From contig JAYZEZ010000008.1 of the NCBI GenBank assembly GCA_036337015.1, forward strand, positions 62,001 through 126,000: a DNA stretch of 64,000 nt. Direction: 5' to 3'. The DNA comes from Casp-alpha2 sp036337015 (GTDB lineage: Bacteria > Pseudomonadota > Alphaproteobacteria > Rhodospirillales > Casp-alpha2). This document shows positions 1 through 8,647 of the stretch, in pieces. The first letter of the stretch is position 1. Every line of letters begins with the position of its first letter. The notes beneath the pieces were generated by a model. It saw nothing but the letters and a program-made list of their open reading frames with translations, made no database searches and was not told where the DNA came from. The translations under genes were made by a program, and so were the position numbers.

Positions 1-498
1 TACAGGACCTACACCAAATGGATAAATAAAGATCAGTGCCCATACAATATCAGGAACAGTACGAGCAATTTCTAGGGCTCTTCGGCAAACAAAATATGTC
101 GCATAATTTTTAGCTAAATTACGAGAAGCTAGAAAACTTAGAGCACCGCCAAAAGTCGTCCCTACGATTGTAGCAAGTAGGGCCATTTGCAAGCTTATTA
201 ACAGCTGATTAAGCCATTCACCAACATTCCAGTACCAATCAACTAAATCGGCTTTAAAGTTTTCCATAGTTAACGCAGAAAACATACGAACAACAAATTC
301 ATTTGTTCGTGGCAAACCCTCAATAACTTCCATTATATCAAAGCCACTATGCCAAACAGCAAGCGTCATTGAGACGAAAAAAAGAAGCCAGAAAAATACT
401 AAATATAATCTTTTGCGACCTAAATATTGCGCACGAGCCATCTCGAATTGAGTGACGATATCTAGCTTATTATTTTGATTTGATGTTTCGGATGCCAT
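1..498 (-). CDS. phnE: Phosphonate-type ABC transporter permease PhnE, partial (C-terminus beyond left edge)
   Basis: The reverse strand is open from an ATG at 498 to the window edge (166 codons seen). The product begins with a short polar N-terminus, one hydrophobic segment around residues 31-50, then a segment with the phosphonate-permease pattern: a SRNLA loop followed by RTVPDIVWALIF, which matches the conserved cytoplasmic EAA-type loop region of PhnE proteins. It would form the inner-membrane channel for the substrate delivered by the PhnD-like protein encoded directly upstream (88 bp gap), with PhnC as ATPase. Gene order C-D-E is the usual one. The substrate cannot be read from the permease; phosphonate, phosphite or another oxyanion-bearing organic compound is possible. 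Confidence 0.9.
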   Translation of the reverse strand, partial: MASETSNQNNKLDIVTQFEMARAQYLGRKRLYLVFFWLLFFVSMTLAVWHSGFDIMEVIEGLPRTNEFVVRMFSALTMENFKADLVDWYWNVGEWLNQLLISLQMALLATIVGTTFGGALSFLASRNLAKNYATYFVCRRALEIARTVPDIVWALIFIYPFGVGPV

Positions 499-585
499 AG
501 TTTTTTAGCTTTTATTGATTAAAACAAAATATACAAAAAAATGTTGGGAGACGCAAAAGCGCCTCCCAACCATTAAAATTTTCAT

Positions 586-1518
586 TTATTTCTTTTTCCG
601 ATTTTTCTTCAGCCACCTCTTAGCATTAATAACCGGAACGTAGTCCTCGTGGTAAACCCGCCTCAAGCCCAGAGAATCTCCCTGTGCAACAGCATAAGCC
701 AACTTTGGAGCACGTGTTTGAAGCCGAATAAACAACTTAGTCAAATCAGCTTTCATTGCCAAAGGAATATCCCTATGAATAACCAAAGGTGGTGTTGGGA
801 TAGTTGCAGAAGTCCAAACAACGCGAATTTGATCACGCTTCAAAAGACCTTTATCAAGCATTTTTCGGATACCACCTAAGCGGTCTCCTTTTGTGGTCCA
901 GGTGAAACCACCATCATAAGTTCCATTAAGAACACCTACAATAGTCTGCTGGTGTCCACCAGATAAAGGTGACTTAAAGTACTTATCGATGTTCGTGCCT
1001 TTCTCGGCCCAAGCCACAGTTGGAATCGTGAAACCAGATGTTGAGTTCGGATCATTACGAGCTACAGTTTTTCCCTTAAGATCTTCAGCTGACTTGTAAG
1101 GGCTTCCTGATTTAACGATCAAAACTGAGTTGTAACCCATTCCACCTAACACATCCTGTGCACCGGCAATAGGCTCAACGCATTCACAGTCCATATAAGT
1201 TCCAGCATAACTACTAGCACCTAACCAACCAACTTGAACTTGCTTGGAAATTAGAGCGTTCATAATTCCAGCATACTCAGATGCCGTGAACATATTTACT
1301 TTTATGCCGAGCTCTTTACCTGCATAATCAGCAAATGCCTGCTGGTTTTTAACAATATCAACAGCAGTCTCAACAGAAATAACACCGTAGTTAATACCTT
1401 TTGGATAGTCTTTTTGCCAACCACCGATATAACTATCACCGGCTTTGACAGAACCCACTGTGAGCGCTACGAATGCGACCATCAATAGGCTATATAAAAA
1501 AGTACTTTTTACTTTCAT
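586..1518 (-). CDS. phnD: Phosphonate-type substrate-binding protein PhnD
   Basis: This is a 310-residue periplasmic binding protein. The N-terminus is a classical signal peptide (basic MKVK, hydrophobic core, likely cleavage after VKA near residue 26). The PhnD family signature DPNSTSGF is present in the middle, preceded by the typical YAGIMNALISKQVQVGWLG segment and followed by SGGHQQTIVGV. A strong AGGAGG ribosome site lies upstream of the ATG. It would capture a phosphonate-like ligand outside the inner membrane and hand it to PhnE/PhnC. The ligand pocket cannot be assigned by eye; because the locus also encodes arsenite oxidase and arsenic-handling proteins, an arsono or arsinoyl ligand is worth considering. 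That is inference only. Confidence 0.92.
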   Translation of the reverse strand: MKVKSTFLYSLLMVAFVALTVGSVKAGDSYIGGWQKDYPKGINYGVISVETAVDIVKNQQAFADYAGKELGIKVNMFTASEYAGIMNALISKQVQVGWLGASSYAGTYMDCECVEPIAGAQDVLGGMGYNSVLIVKSGSPYKSAEDLKGKTVARNDPNSTSGFTIPTVAWAEKGTNIDKYFKSPLSGGHQQTIVGVLNGTYDGGFTWTTKGDRLGGIRKMLDKGLLKRDQIRVVWTSATIPTPPLVIHRDIPLAMKADLTKLFIRLQTRAPKLAYAVAQGDSLGLRRVYHEDYVPVINAKRWLKKNRKKK

Positions 1519-1641
1519 TAGATTAATAACCTCCTCTAAGCGATTGTTATTTTATTTTTATTGCTCTTGCGGACACTTAAAAAACCCATTCAAGGCCCGA
1601 TTAGTAATTTGACTACGTTAGTAGTCATTGCCGCAATAACG

Positions 1642-2448
1642 TCATTTTGTTTTACCTATAGTAGTTGACGTAATTGCTGCAGAAAATTCTTCATCATCTT
1701 CACCGCTAGCCATGTAAACTTCACGAGCCAAATCCTCAGTTAAACCATCTGGACCGCCATCATAAACCATTTGCCCAGCTTTCATAGCAATGACACGATC
1801 ACAATATTTCTTCGCAGTATCAAGAGTATGCAGATTACAGATAACTGTAATTCCATCCTCTTTATTAATGGCTCGTAAGGCGTCCATCACAATTTGTGCA
1901 TTGCGTGGATCAAGTGACGCAATAGGCTCGTCTGCAAGCAAAATTTGTGGTTCTTGAACTAAAGCACGGGCAATAGCAACTCGCTGCTGTTGTCCACCAG
2001 AGAGCGTATCCGCCCTTTGCAAGGCCTGCATACTAACATCTAGTCGATCCAACGCACGAATTGCAAACGAACGTTCGTTTGGTTTGAACATCATTAGAAG
2101 CGTTTTTAAAGTAGATGAATAGTTGATTCTCCCCATAAGCACGTTTGTTATTACATTAAGTCTCAATACAAGATTAAATTGTTGGAAAATCATAGCACAG
2201 TGAGTACGCCAATCCCTGAGTGCCTTGCCGGTCAACGAATTTACATCAACAGATTCAGCGCCTTCACCAAAAACTATTGATCCCGAAGTAGCATCACTCA
2301 AACGGTTAATCATACGTAATAGGGTAGACTTTCCAGCACCTGAACGGCCTATTATACCAACCATTTGACCCGAAGGAATTTCAAGGGATAAATTATCAAC
2401 AGCCTTGAGTTCGCCAAATTGCTTGGTCAAATTTGTAATTTTTAGCAC
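1642..2448 (-). CDS. phnC: Phosphonate-type ABC transporter ATPase PhnC
   Basis: The product is a 268-residue ABC ATPase. Walker A is GRSGAGKST at about residues 34-42, the signature is LSGGQQQR, and Walker B runs into ADEPIASLDP, the form typical of PhnC rather than of general amino-acid importers. The length fits PhnC. The start is GTG at 2448 with a G-rich ribosome site (GGGGGGT) a few bases upstream. It is first in the minus-strand phnC-phnD-phnE run; 123 bp separate it from phnD. Expected role: cytoplasmic ATP hydrolysis driving uptake of a phosphonate-like compound. A 41-residue acidic tail after the core domain looks unremarkable. Confidence 0.92.
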   Translation of the reverse strand: MLKITNLTKQFGELKAVDNLSLEIPSGQMVGIIGRSGAGKSTLLRMINRLSDATSGSIVFGEGAESVDVNSLTGKALRDWRTHCAMIFQQFNLVLRLNVITNVLMGRINYSSTLKTLLMMFKPNERSFAIRALDRLDVSMQALQRADTLSGGQQQRVAIARALVQEPQILLADEPIASLDPRNAQIVMDALRAINKEDGITVICNLHTLDTAKKYCDRVIAMKAGQMVYDGGPDGLTEDLAREVYMASGEDDEEFSAAITSTTIGKTK

Positions 2449-3175
2449 TTATTAGATACCCCCCATTAAGTAATAAAGATCGATCGTCTCAAATAAATTT
2501 TAATTTTGTTTATAAAAGAACATGTCATTAACTCTAAGTCACGACAAATAAACAAAATACTTTAAAAAATAAACTTAAGACAATAATTAGAATAATTTAA
2601 TGTATCGTCTTTAGATTACGCGAATGACTCAAAGAATAATTTAAATATAAAATCAACAAAAGCATACTAAATTTCAACAAAAGCTTTCTCATAGCGACTA
2701 TGATAATCCATCATGCAAAAATTTTAAAAAACAAATGTCATTAGTTAATCGGATAGATTGGCTTGCAAATCTGCAATTTTTATCATTCAACTTATAACTA
2801 AATCTAATGTCAAACGAGGCACACAATTTAATAAAAAAACCAATAATTTTTTTTTCTAGCCCTATCACTTTTACGAAATTAAGATCAAATTACAGTAAAT
2901 TTTAGGAGTGATATTGAAATTAGTTTTTGCATAAATGCTATTTTAATTAAGCACCACAAACATACGATACTAATCAAATAAAATATTTAAAATTGATCAT
3001 CAATTATTAATAGCATGTTGCCTAATTCATGAAACTCATGAAAAGTATTTGTTTGACCCCAAGAACACTACTAATATTAACTTTAATTTTTAATGGTTCA
3101 GGGAAGTTGTTCATAAGTGACAGCTAGCCCTGTTATTCCTTTTTTTTTCAGTAACATCTACTATGAGGTAAGAAT
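2449..3175. other. 727-bp AT-rich divergent intergenic region
   Basis: This region separates phnC (minus) from the hydroxyacid dehydrogenase (plus), so it must hold two divergent promoters. It is very AT-rich with no convincing open frame. Near the right end a short ACAG/CTGT hairpin is followed by a T-run at 3139-3148, and a TCATGAAA element is repeated near 3027-3042. Neither is strong enough to name. No tRNA or known riboswitch was recognised. Confidence 0.5.
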
Positions 3176-4132
3176 ATGTCCGCGTTAAAAGTCTCTCTGG
3201 TCACAAAAGCTAAAGAAGAAACTGCATCTTTTACAGAGGGAGTGTTCCCTTCAGAATGCGAGGTTTTATTCCAAACGGAAGAAGAACTAAGAGCTGGAAT
3301 TGCTGACATTGATGTTATGATACCTGGACATATCAATGTAGACGGAGAACTCATAGGACAAGGTACTAATCTAAAGCTTATTCATGCTGGCACCGGTTAT
3401 AACAATGTAGATATGGAAGCTGCAAATAAGAATGGAACTTATGTAGCCGTAACCCCTAATGTTGCTGCACAATCAGTAGCAGAGCTTGTTTTTTCAGGCT
3501 TTGGTGCTCTGAAAAATCAAATCCGCCACTGGGATAACATTATGAAGGACGGTGGCTGGAAAACTAGTGATTTTATTGGTGTTCCAGAGTTTAAAGGAAA
3601 GACATTAGGTGTTGTAGGCTATGGAAATATTGGTAAGTGTTCGGGTGCAATTGGCCGTGGTTTCAGCATGAACGTTATCGCCCACGACCCTTACTGCAAA
3701 GATACTGGTGATGGTACTAAACTAGTCGATATGGATACGCTTTTATCTGAATCGGATTATATTACCCTACACGTTCTTCTAACAGATGAAACAAAGGGTT
3801 ATTTTAACAAAGAGAAGTTTGCTGCAATGAAAAACACAGCATATATTGCTAACGCCTGTAGGGGGCCGGTTATAAAAGAAGATGACTTAATTGAAGCACT
3901 GAAGACAAATCAAATTGCCGGTGCATGTATTGATGTAATGGAAGTAGAACCTCTCTCAAAAGATAGTGAATTACGCAACTTAGATAATGTAATGTTGACG
4001 CCCCATATCGCTTATTGCTCTAATGAAGCGCTACTTGGACGTTATGCTTTCTTTGCTGACAACTGCCAAAAAATTCTTGATGGTGATGTACCAAAGATGG
4101 CTGTAAACGCAGATCAAATTGAAAAGGGTTAG
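3176..4132 (+). CDS. D-isomer-specific 2-hydroxyacid dehydrogenase family protein
   Basis: This is a 318-residue NAD(P)-dependent dehydrogenase of the D-2-hydroxyacid/phosphoglycerate dehydrogenase fold. The Rossmann motif GYGNIG lies near residue 148. The catalytic Arg is in ACRGPVI (about 228), and the Glu and His are in VEVEP and LTPHIA (His near 276). A GAGG ribosome site precedes the ATG. It heads a plus-strand run with two transketolases and a PhnX-like hydrolase and is divergent from a phosphonate-type transporter. Family members reduce or oxidise 2-hydroxyacids such as glycerate, hydroxypyruvate or lactate analogues. Phosphite dehydrogenase (PtxD) belongs to the same family and also sits beside PhnCDE-like transporters, so phosphite oxidation is an alternative, though the sugar-cleaving neighbours fit a carbon-chain substrate better. 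Confidence 0.88.
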   Translation: MSALKVSLVTKAKEETASFTEGVFPSECEVLFQTEEELRAGIADIDVMIPGHINVDGELIGQGTNLKLIHAGTGYNNVDMEAANKNGTYVAVTPNVAAQSVAELVFSGFGALKNQIRHWDNIMKDGGWKTSDFIGVPEFKGKTLGVVGYGNIGKCSGAIGRGFSMNVIAHDPYCKDTGDGTKLVDMDTLLSESDYITLHVLLTDETKGYFNKEKFAAMKNTAYIANACRGPVIKEDDLIEALKTNQIAGACIDVMEVEPLSKDSELRNLDNVMLTPHIAYCSNEALLGRYAFFADNCQKILDGDVPKMAVNADQIEKG

Positions 4133-4207
4133 CTAAAAAATAGGTTGTCTCCTAATCCTTTAGGAAGGTCACTGCTAACACCAAATAGATTTCTTAATTT
4201 TTAAACA

Positions 4208-6223
4208 ATGGGGATCCGGGTGACTTCACAAAAACAATCAGAAATAAAAACCATTAGCCATGATAAAATGGCGAATGCTATACGATTCCTCTCAGCGGAT
4301 GCCGTGCAAAAAGCAAATTCAGGGCATCCCGGAATGCCAATGGGTATGGCTGATGTAGCTACTGTTCTTTTCTCTCAGTTTTTAAAATTTGACCCAATGC
4401 AACCTAACTGGCCGGACAGAGATAGATTCGTACTTTCTGCTGGCCATGGCTCCATGTTGTTGTATTCAATTATGTATCTTACTGGTTATGAAGATATAAC
4501 TATGGAAGAAATTAAGAATTTTCGCCAATTAGGCGCAAAAACCGCCGGACATCCAGAATATGGGCACGCTGCAGGTATCGAGACAACAACAGGGCCTCTA
4601 GGTCAAGGACTTGCCACTGCCGTAGGAATGGCCCTAGCGGAACGATCTTTAAATTCAAAGTTTGGTGACGATATCATTAATCACTATACATATGTGATAG
4701 CTGGTGATGGTTGCCTTATGGAAGGCATAAGCCACGAAGCAATATCTATGGCAGGTCACTTGGGTCTTAGTAAATTGATAGTACTATGGGATGACAATGA
4801 TATTTGCATTGATGGCCCTACAAATAAAACGGTGAAAGATAATCAACCCGCTAGATTTAAGGCTTCTGGATGGGATGTTATTACCTGTGATGGACATGAC
4901 CCAGTGGCAATAGCTGAAGCCATAAAAATGGCTCAGGGTAAAGATCAACCCTCACTAATAGCTTGTAAAACTGTGATTGGACTTGGGGCCCCAAAAAAAG
5001 AAGGCACAGCAGCCACCCATGGTTCTCCCTTAGGAGAAGATGAAATTGCCGGCGCACGAAAAAAACTAGGATGGGAACATGAACCCTTTTTTATTCCTGA
5101 AGACATTCTGAACGCCTGGAGATTGACAAGTTCACGTGGGGTGGGAATAAGGGACACTTGGGAAAAAAGAATGTTAGGCTTAGAGGCTTCAGAAAGGGAC
5201 GAAATTGAGAGAACATTCAAAAATGAGCTTCCACAAGGCTGGGAACAAGCATTAAGCAATCACAAGTCCAAATGTTCCTCAGAAAAACCTGAGTGGGCTA
5301 CTCGCCAATCATCTGGGGCTGCACTTGCAGTTCTCACAAAAGAAATTCCTGAATTAATTGGTGGGTCTGCTGATTTAACTGGTTCCGTAAATACCAAGAC
5401 AGAGTTCACCGAATCTATCACACCAGAAAATTATTCTGGTCGCTATATACATTACGGAGTGCGTGAACACGCTATGGCTGCAGTAATGAATGGTCTAGCT
5501 CTACATGGTGGATTCATCCCCTATGGCGGCACCTTCCTAGTTTTTGTGGATTATATGAAAGGGGCTATTCGACTTTCAGCGTTGATGGGGCTAAGGGTAA
5601 TATATGTTCTTACTCATGACTCCATTGGCCTTGGTGAAGATGGTCCCACACACCAAGCTGTAGAAACCGTGGCTAGCCTCCGAGCTATACCCAATTTCAA
5701 TTTATTTAGACCCTGCGATGCTGTTGAAACTGCAGAATGTTGGGCTATTGCCCTAAAAAGCACTAAAACACCGGCTGGTTTGGCATTGTCACGCCAAGGA
5801 GTACCAACCCTTCGCATTGATCATACCGAAGAAAATCTATCTGAACGTGGGGCCTATATATTAGCTGATGCAGAAGGAGGCGAGCGGAAAGCAACAATAA
5901 TAGCAACTGGGTCTGAAGTTTCGATTGCAATGGGAGCACGTGAGATACTCCAAGGCGAGGGAGTGCCAACAGCGGTAGTGTCCATGCCTTGCTGGGAATT
6001 ATTTGATAGCCAAGATGTGGAATATAGAGAAAATGTTTTAGGTAATGGTGTTCGAGTAGCCGTTGAAGCAGGAATTCGCCAAGGCTGGGATAAATATATT
6101 TTATCTAATGGTGGTTTTGTTGGGATGACAGGATTTGGTGCTTCAGCGCCAGCGTCAGAACTATACAAACATTTCGGCATAACATCAGAAAATGTCGCCA
6201 AATCAGTCAAAGAGAGGCTTTGA
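4208..6223 (+). CDS. tkt: Transketolase
   Basis: A full-length transketolase of 671 residues. The N-terminal pyrophosphate domain has NSGHPGMPMG and the thiamine motif starting GDGCLMEG near residue 165. The pyrimidine domain has the catalytic Glu in GVREHAM near 419. The enzyme moves two-carbon ketol units between sugar phosphates in the cytoplasm. The ATG at 4208 has no ribosome site; a GTG at 4220, in frame and preceded by GGGGATCC, may be the real start. The gene is 75 bp behind the hydroxyacid dehydrogenase and in the same direction. Its placement in a catabolic island beside a second, divergent transketolase suggests it handles pathway intermediates rather than only the pentose-phosphate pathway; it could equally be the sole housekeeping copy. 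Confidence 0.92.
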   Translation: MGIRVTSQKQSEIKTISHDKMANAIRFLSADAVQKANSGHPGMPMGMADVATVLFSQFLKFDPMQPNWPDRDRFVLSAGHGSMLLYSIMYLTGYEDITMEEIKNFRQLGAKTAGHPEYGHAAGIETTTGPLGQGLATAVGMALAERSLNSKFGDDIINHYTYVIAGDGCLMEGISHEAISMAGHLGLSKLIVLWDDNDICIDGPTNKTVKDNQPARFKASGWDVITCDGHDPVAIAEAIKMAQGKDQPSLIACKTVIGLGAPKKEGTAATHGSPLGEDEIAGARKKLGWEHEPFFIPEDILNAWRLTSSRGVGIRDTWEKRMLGLEASERDEIERTFKNELPQGWEQALSNHKSKCSSEKPEWATRQSSGAALAVLTKEIPELIGGSADLTGSVNTKTEFTESITPENYSGRYIHYGVREHAMAAVMNGLALHGGFIPYGGTFLVFVDYMKGAIRLSALMGLRVIYVLTHDSIGLGEDGPTHQAVETVASLRAIPNFNLFRPCDAVETAECWAIALKSTKTPAGLALSRQGVPTLRIDHTEENLSERGAYILADAEGGERKATIIATGSEVSIAMGAREILQGEGVPTAVVSMPCWELFDSQDVEYRENVLGNGVRVAVEAGIRQGWDKYILSNGGFVGMTGFGASAPASELYKHFGITSENVAKSVKERL

Positions 6224-6598
6224 ATTATAAATCTTAAATTCATCCGAACAGTTTTTTCAGTATTTAACTAATTGAACTTTCTAGAAATAAAGAAACCTAG
6301 TAATAAATAACGAACCCACATGATGATTCTTTCATACGTTTTATGAACAGGCATCGTTTGAACCTAAATCCAATTAAGCCTTAAATGCCGTTTTAAATTG
6401 CGCAATAAAAGTTGTGAATTGCACTGGTTAGTTTCATACTATTGGTTATTAGATATAACCAATCTAATTATTCAAAGTTATTGGGAATTTATATATTTTT
6501 TTGTTAATTTAACTATACCTTCAGAGGAATCAGATCGGTAACAAATACCTTTCTGGTTCTAAATGTTTAAAATCAAATCCTTTAGGGAGTGAAATCTT
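6224..6598. other. 375-bp intergenic region between the two transketolase genes
   Basis: This AT-rich gap splits an otherwise co-directional run. It has no open frame worth calling. Its one notable element is a 9-bp perfect inverted repeat at 6441-6463 (listed separately). A good ribosome site, AGGGAG, lies at 6584-6589 ahead of the second transketolase. The gap suggests that the second transketolase and the HAD gene have their own promoter. Confidence 0.5.
6441..6463. promoter_or_regulatory. Candidate operator: 9-bp inverted repeat upstream of second transketolase
   Basis: ATTGGTTAT and ATAACCAAT form a perfect 9-bp inverted repeat around a 5-base spacer, about 135 bp upstream of the second transketolase start. 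The inner part fits a LysR-type T-N11-A box. A binding site for one of the two regulators of the island (GntR at 16.5 kb or LysR at 32.7 kb) is plausible but unproven. No T-run follows it, so a terminator is unlikely. Confidence 0.35.
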
Positions 6599-8566
6599 AT
6601 GAATGAAATATCCACCAAAACTGGCGGAAACACCGTAGCCGAACTCAAGGAAATGGTGAAAAAGTTTAAGGCTCATGCCATGACTTTGAGTTCTGCAGCT
6701 GGCTCAGGCCATGTTGGGGGTGCAATGTCCAGTGCAGAATGGATAATTTCTTGCTGGTTTGAGAAATTAAATATAGATCCAGATTCAGATGATCGGGATC
6801 GTTTCTTTATTGGGCAAGGTCATATCACTCCTGGAATCGCAGCATTGCTCCACATGAAGGGCTTTTATACATTGGAAGAGACGGCTTCTTATCGTCGATA
6901 CGCCAGTCCTTTTCAGGCGCATCCTGATATCAATCTCAAAGGATGGGAAATGTGTTCTGGGTCTTTGGGGCAAGCCTTAGGTGTAGCTGCTGGTTGCGCC
7001 CTGGCTGCAAAAATTCGTGGCAAGGATCACAGAATTGTCACACTAAACAGTGATGGTGAGTTAATGGAAGGTTCAATGTGGGAAGCCATAATGTTTGCAG
7101 GCTCCCATGAATTAGATAACCTTATCACATTCTTTGATTTTAATCGCATCCAGAATTATAGCCGCATTGATGACACAAATGAATTAGAACCCTTAGCTGA
7201 CAAATTAAGAGCGTTTAATTGGGAAGTAGTTGAAATAGATGGCAATGATATTGAAGCAGTTATGGAAGCATATGATAAAGCCAAAGTGCCTGGACGCGGA
7301 AAACCATTTGCTATTATTGGTCATACTAAAATTGGAAAAGGCGTGTCCTTTATGGAGGATGTTGTTGCATTCCACTCAAAAGCTCCCGACCGTGACAAAC
7401 TAGCAGGTGGGTTTGAAGAATTGGGCGTAGAGTTTCCACATGAAGAAGTGCTCAAACTACACGACGAATATACGGCTAGGGTTGCACAGGAACTAAATGA
7501 CAAGGATCCAAAATTTTCAAAAGATTATTCCTGGAATGCCGGCGAAGATATGCAAGTCGAATCTGTATGGACTGGAATAGGCATAACAGAATCATTCCGA
7601 GAATGCATGGATTCTGATCCTAATGTCATTGTATGTACTGATGATTCACACAAGTTAATTGGGCTTACGGACGACGATAAAAAACATTATTCTGAGAAGA
7701 ATCAATATACCGATGTTGGTTGTGCAGAGCAGAACATGGCGCAGGTTGCTTCCGGCTTATCTAAAGAAGGCTTTATTCCGCTCACACAAGGATATACATG
7801 CTTTTCAATGGGCCGTGCTTACGACCATATTCGAACTAGCATTGCCTTTCCAAACTTTAATGTAAAGTACTTCCCAACTGAAGGACTTCTTGGTGGAGAC
7901 GGTGCGATGCATGAAAGCTTGGAAGGTATTACCTTGGGTTACTATCTTCCCAACATGCGAGTACAATGGCCAGCTGATGTCAACGAGGCTAGGAAAGCTA
8001 CAAAACATGCAATTCACGGAGTTAAGGGTCCGATAGCAACTCTTCAAGAACGTGCACCAAAGCCTGTAATAACTACACTTGAGACACCCTATGAACACGG
8101 CATAGCTAATATTATTAGATTTACTGGTCGTAAAGGACAATTTGTTGACGCATTTGAGACCACCCTTTCAAGTAAATGGGACCATCAAAGTGCTGATGTA
8201 GCAATAATAGCTTGTGGTTCTCAAGTAAGTGAAGCTATGCGAACAGCTGTAATTCTTAAAGAAGAAAAGGGAATTGATGTTAATGTAGTCAATCTTCATA
8301 CAATCAAACCACTTGATACAGATGGTATTCTAAAGGGCATTAAGGGAACTAAGGCAATTATAGTTACCTCACAAGATCACGAAGGGGCTCTAGGTAATAT
8401 CGTTGCTGGCGCTCTTATGGAAGCCGGTCTTGATAATGGACAAAAGTTTAAGAAGATGGGCGTTAATGATTTATTTGGTCAAACTGCCAAGCCGTATGAA
8501 CTTGTTCAGCACTATGGTATGACAGCAGAACATATGGCTGAAGCCGCAATTGAGCTTTTGAAATAA
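6599..8566 (+). CDS. Divergent transketolase-like thiamine-diphosphate enzyme
   Basis: A 655-residue single-chain transketolase homologue clearly different from the neighbour at 4.2 kb. The N-terminal domain keeps a shortened SGHVGGAMSS in place of NSGHPGMPMG. The thiamine-diphosphate motif reads NSDGELMEG (near residue 150) instead of GDG, with the downstream Asn in FDFNRIQ. The second domain keeps the catalytic Glu in GCAEQNM (about 377). It probably uses the same ketol-transfer chemistry on an unusual sugar. By analogy, transketolases in sulfo-sugar breakdown cleave deoxy-sulfo ketoses; a deoxy-arsinoyl or phosphono sugar would be a parallel case. The ATG has a well-placed AGGGAG. It is followed after 81 bp by the PhnX-like gene. 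Confidence 0.85.
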   Translation: MNEISTKTGGNTVAELKEMVKKFKAHAMTLSSAAGSGHVGGAMSSAEWIISCWFEKLNIDPDSDDRDRFFIGQGHITPGIAALLHMKGFYTLEETASYRRYASPFQAHPDINLKGWEMCSGSLGQALGVAAGCALAAKIRGKDHRIVTLNSDGELMEGSMWEAIMFAGSHELDNLITFFDFNRIQNYSRIDDTNELEPLADKLRAFNWEVVEIDGNDIEAVMEAYDKAKVPGRGKPFAIIGHTKIGKGVSFMEDVVAFHSKAPDRDKLAGGFEELGVEFPHEEVLKLHDEYTARVAQELNDKDPKFSKDYSWNAGEDMQVESVWTGIGITESFRECMDSDPNVIVCTDDSHKLIGLTDDDKKHYSEKNQYTDVGCAEQNMAQVASGLSKEGFIPLTQGYTCFSMGRAYDHIRTSIAFPNFNVKYFPTEGLLGGDGAMHESLEGITLGYYLPNMRVQWPADVNEARKATKHAIHGVKGPIATLQERAPKPVITTLETPYEHGIANIIRFTGRKGQFVDAFETTLSSKWDHQSADVAIIACGSQVSEAMRTAVILKEEKGIDVNVVNLHTIKPLDTDGILKGIKGTKAIIVTSQDHEGALGNIVAGALMEAGLDNGQKFKKMGVNDLFGQTAKPYELVQHYGMTAEHMAEAAIELLK

Positions 8567-8647
8567 GATAGAAAAACACACTTTCTATTAAAGGCTATTA
8601 GTTCTTTGATCTCTAAAATCTAGAGGGGAAAAGGAAAGGTAAAAAAA

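Noticed and set aside
3176..4132. Phosphite dehydrogenase PtxD
   Set aside because: Same family and similar context (PhnCDE-like transporter), but the sequence shows only family-level motifs and the neighbouring transketolases and PhnX-like gene do not fit simple phosphite oxidation. Kept as an alternative, not as the call.
5854..6243. 129-codon antisense frame at the end of the first transketolase
   Set aside because: Shadow of a conserved gene; no ribosome site or recognisable motif.
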